Source: an uncultured Mediterraneibacter sp.
Lineage (GTDB): Bacteria > Bacillota > Clostridia > Lachnospirales > Lachnospiraceae
Length of the DNA stretch: 50,675 nt
Reading direction: 5' to 3'
Assembly: GCA_944384505.1 (NCBI GenBank)
Contig: CALWTQ010000021.1
Span: 1-50,675, forward strand
Below, in pieces: positions 48,557-50,675 of the stretch (within the stretch, counting starts at the first letter, position 1; each line of letters begins with the position of its first letter). The translations under genes and the position numbers were made by a program. Under the pieces are notes generated by a model. It ran no database searches and was not told the origin of the DNA. It saw only the letters and a program-made list of their open reading frames with translations.

Positions 48557-48833
48557 GAGATTTTTAGAGGATTTTATAACTACATTGACCGAACAGATCA
48601 GTAAGACAAGGAAACCCGTCCTTTCATCCCTGAAAGATAACGTTCCGGGGGCTGTGGTAACTGACTACAGTTATAGTTCAGATAACGGCAAGATCAGCGA
48701 AGAACTGGACGTTGAGTTTGTGGATCACAGCCGGATCAGTGTTGTGACCGTGAGAAAACTCTGTACACTGGAGATTGTGTTTGATCTGTCAGACCCGGAC
48801 TCCATGCAGACAAGGACATTTCACCTTGCCTGA
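48549..48833 (+). CDS. Unknown small protein
   Basis: 94 aa behind GGAGAGG. Contains VVTDYSYSSDNGKISEELDVEFVDHSRISVVTVRKLC, predicted beta-rich. No recognised family. Confidence 0.58.
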   Translation: MNKRFLEDFITTLTEQISKTRKPVLSSLKDNVPGAVVTDYSYSSDNGKISEELDVEFVDHSRISVVTVRKLCTLEIVFDLSDPDSMQTRTFHLA

Positions 48834-48918
48834 TCTGAAATAATCTGTATATTGCAGATCAGCTATAAGTGATCCGATCAGCCGGACACTATACATAAAA
48901 CAATAAAAAAAGGAGGAG

Positions 48919-49014
48919 ATTCTAGCCGATAGCCAATACCTAAAATGCATTGTATTGTTCTGTAGCGTAATGTGGCGTTTCGCACCGTCCTTGGTTGAAG
49001 CAATTGGCTAGAAT
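48919..49014. other. Inverted-repeat region before the integrase
   Basis: ATTCTAGCC (48919-48927) and AGCCAAT (48931-48937) together are complementary to ATTGGCTAGAAT (49003-49014), with a 7-nt duplication (AGCCGAT) in the left arm. A strong AAAAGGAGGAG precedes it without a usable start codon. No excisionase gene is visible in 48834-49050; this may be the int control region or a structured leader. Confidence 0.45.
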
Positions 49015-49050
49015 TAATTTCCTGAAATTGGTTGCTAGATAGTATATGCT

Positions 49051-50328
49051 ATGACCAAAAACAATTATGATTTTTCTAAAATAAATACCGAACAAATGTT
49101 TTCTTTTCTCGTCGAAAATGGTATAATAAATATGGATGATGTGCAGGATCAAATGACAAAGAAATTTAAGGAAACGATACTCAAACATCATAAACACAAA
49201 ATCTGGCAGGGAAAAGATGGGAGGTATCGGACTCATATTGACGATAGCACAAGAAAATCAGGACGGAGGTTGGTGGTTAAGACAAAGGAAGAGGACTTAT
49301 TAGAGTATCTGTCTGATTTTTACAGCCTAGATAATACCGGGGGTAGTGACAGAAAGGAAGTCCTTACTCTGGAAAAATTATATCCTCAATGGTTGGAGCA
49401 TAAGAAACTGTATACCACAGCAGAAACCTATATTATGCGAATCGAATGTGACTGGAAAAAGTATTATGTTGGTACAGATATCATTAAAAAGCCTTTAACG
49501 GCGCTGACAAAACTGAAACTTGATGAATGGGCGCATAAGCTGATTAAAGACTATCGCATGACTAAAAATCAATATTATAATGTCACTGTTATTATCCGTC
49601 AGTCGTTACAGTATGCTGTTGATAAGGGACTTTTGAAAGATAATCTGTTTTCGCAAGTCAGCATTGATGGTAAGCGCATGTTTCGTAAGGTAAAAAAGAA
49701 AGCAGATGATACACAAGTTTTTCTTAGTAATGAAATCCCACTTATATATGAACAGGCGTGGAATGATTTTATGTCCAATAACCAATTAACACATCGACTG
49801 GCTCCGTTGGCTATTCTGTTTCAGTTTCAGACAGGCGTTAGGATAGGAGAATTATGTGCTTGCTGTGAAGACGATATTGAAGATGAAAATTATATTCATA
49901 TACAGCGGATGTACCGATATGGCTCACATGAATCAGAAGTCGTGGAACATACAAAAACATCTTGCGGTGATCGTAGAATAATTTTAACTGATTTAGCAAA
50001 GAAATATGTCCATTTAGCAAAAGAATACAAGGCAGAACACGGCATTGTCAGCAAATATATTTTTTCTATAAATGGAAATCCTCTTTCCAACCGATCAGTT
50101 GCTTATCTTTATGAAAAATATTGTAATAAATTAGGTATTATTCACAAGACATCGCATAAAGCACGCAAGACTTACATATCTGCCCTGATCGATGGCAAAG
50201 TAAATATCAATACTGTTAGGGAAATGGTTGGACACTCAGATGAACGTACTACCTATAACAACTACTGTTTTGATCGAAGCACAGAAAATGAAAAGAAAAC
50301 TCTGATAGAAAACGCTTTAGCATCCTAA
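49051..50328 (+). CDS. int: Tyrosine integrase of the tRNA-Val element
   Basis: 425 aa. Arm-binding/core-binding part, residues ~40-215; catalytic part with R264 (TGVRIGEL), H369-x-x-R372 (SHKARKTY), H395 (VGHSDERT) and Y402/Y405 (TYNNYCF). Tn916/ICEBs1-type fold. No AGGAGG lies close to the ATG, so expression may be low or controlled by the structured leader. The stop lies 1 bp before the first right arm site and 150 bp from attR. Confidence 0.9.
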   Translation: MTKNNYDFSKINTEQMFSFLVENGIINMDDVQDQMTKKFKETILKHHKHKIWQGKDGRYRTHIDDSTRKSGRRLVVKTKEEDLLEYLSDFYSLDNTGGSDRKEVLTLEKLYPQWLEHKKLYTTAETYIMRIECDWKKYYVGTDIIKKPLTALTKLKLDEWAHKLIKDYRMTKNQYYNVTVIIRQSLQYAVDKGLLKDNLFSQVSIDGKRMFRKVKKKADDTQVFLSNEIPLIYEQAWNDFMSNNQLTHRLAPLAILFQFQTGVRIGELCACCEDDIEDENYIHIQRMYRYGSHESEVVEHTKTSCGDRRIILTDLAKKYVHLAKEYKAEHGIVSKYIFSINGNPLSNRSVAYLYEKYCNKLGIIHKTSHKARKTYISALIDGKVNINTVREMVGHSDERTTYNNYCFDRSTENEKKTLIENALAS

Positions 50329-50329
50329 A

Positions 50330-50348
50330 GTGTAACCAGAGTGTAACC
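50330..50348. promoter_or_regulatory. Integrase arm-type sites, right pair
   Basis: GTGTAACC at 50330-50337 and 50341-50348, in the same orientation as the left pair. Confidence 0.7.
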
Positions 50349-50475
50349 ACAAAATCAGTACATTTTATACACTTGCTTTTGCATAGAAGTAAATATTTAT
50401 AGCTTAAAAACCGCGAGAATACGGCGCTTGAGCAGAGAAAAACCGGGGAAATACATTCCTCGGTTGTAAAAAAAT

Positions 50476-50502
50476 AAATGGAAGCAACGGGGCTCGAACC
50501 CG
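50476..50502. repeat. attR of the tRNA-Val element
   Basis: 27 bp identical to 39956-39982, covering the 3' end of tRNA-Val. Confidence 0.88.
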
Positions 50503-50552
50503 TGACCTCTCGCGTGTGAGGCGAACGCTCATCCCAGCTGAGCTATGCTTCC
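50479..50552 (-). tRNA. tRNA-Val (CAC)
   Basis: Minus-strand cloverleaf of 74 nt: acceptor GGAAGCA/TGCTTCC, D-arm GCTC...GAGC, anticodon loop CTCACAC (anticodon CAC), T-arm ACGGG-TTCGAGC-CCCGT, discriminator A, no encoded CCA. The element restores its 3' end, so the gene remains intact. Confidence 0.95.
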
Positions 50553-50561
50553 ATGCAATTT

Positions 50562-50589
50562 ATTATAGCACTCCAGGGGGAAAATGCAA
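50562..50589 (-). promoter_or_regulatory. tRNA-Val promoter
   Basis: On the minus strand TTGCAT (50589-50584), 16 nt, TATAAT (50567-50562), ending about 10 bp before the tRNA. Confidence 0.8.
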
Positions 50590-50602
50590 GGAGTAAAATT
50601 AT

Positions 50603-50661
50603 CAGCTATTTAGCGCACTAACATTTCCTGTGACTTACGTCCGGAAGCGGAGCGGATGTTT
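50603..50661 (+). repeat. Right-edge copy of the intergenic repeat
   Basis: Matches the reverse complement of 361-419 at about 53 of 59 positions and continues to the window end, so a further structured copy probably starts here. Confidence 0.75.
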
Positions 50662-50675
50662 GAAGCGTGTTCTAG

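Larger units (their letters stand above)
39956..50502. mobile_element. tRNA-Val integrative element with CRESS-type Rep
   Basis: Bounded by a 27-bp repeat (39956-39982, 50476-50502) that is the 3' end of tRNA-Val. It has an integrase next to attR, arm-type sites at both ends, HTH regulators, a DUF961/HelP-like gene, a short FtsK/ConQ-like ATPase, a stem-loop origin, a CRESS-type Rep and a cell-surface protein. No T4SS channel genes are present, so it would be mobilisable or replicative rather than self-conjugative. Length 10.5 kb. Confidence 0.88.

Overview
The window looks like a piece of a Lachnospiraceae-type (Firmicutes, Clostridia) chromosome. The basis is the strong AGGAGG ribosome sites, moderate GC, ImmA/Cro-type phage control genes, clostridial ChW repeats, a DegV/TetR pair and a tRNA-Val without an encoded CCA. 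Very little of it is core genome. Two integrated elements fill most of it: a siphovirus-type prophage (about 566-37608) and a ~10.5 kb integrative element in the 3' end of tRNA-Val (39956-50502). Host sequence is limited to the outer edges and 37609-39955. A structured chromosomal repeat lies at the left edge (112-379), and its outer part recurs in inverted orientation at the right edge (from 50603).

Prophage. A 34-bp direct repeat (566-599 and 37575-37608) marks attL and attR. From left to right it carries a tyrosine integrase whose N-terminal frame looks disturbed; a leftward cargo and lysogeny block (Abi_2/AbiF-like HEPN protein with its own small RNA, a holin-like type I toxin with a convergent antisense RNA, a Uma2-type protein, an ImmA/IrrE protease and a cI-type repressor); a repressor/Cro switch with five operator-like sites; an unusual stretch of small genes in convergent overlapping pairs; and a deletion-like junction that removes the 5' ends of recT and of a putative metalloprotease gene. 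Next come replication and recombination genes (RusA, a Lin1244/DUF4373-type initiator), many tiny zinc-finger genes and an ArpU/RinA-like late regulator. The late genes follow: terminase, portal, a MuF head protein with a C-terminal nuclease-toxin-like domain and a structured RNA behind it, a Prp protease, scaffold, major capsid, connectors, tail tube, gpG/gpGT with a slippery site, tape measure, Dit, a collagen-like tail spike, holin and an amidase with ChW repeats. The phage-encoded Prp is matched by LQ-x-F-[A/G] motifs at the N-termini of scaffold, capsid and tail tube.

Host island (37609-39955). It holds a membrane zinc-ribbon protein, a DegV protein and a divergent TetR regulator whose 3' end runs into the att site of the second element.

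tRNA-Val element. The order is attL, arm-type sites, an LPXTG-like surface protein with palindromic operators, several small HTH regulators, a DUF961/HelP-like gene, a membrane protein, a short FtsK/ConQ-like ATPase, a 12-bp stem-loop displaying AAGTATTAC, a charged protein, a CRESS-DNA-virus-type Rep (HUH nuclease plus SF3 helicase), two small genes, the integrase and attR. The order resembles the ICEBs1/Tn916 core (helP - conQ - oriT - nicK) with the relaxase replaced by a circovirus/geminivirus-like Rep and a matching origin. I consider this the most interesting system in the window. All functional statements are inferred from the sequence; no database search was possible.
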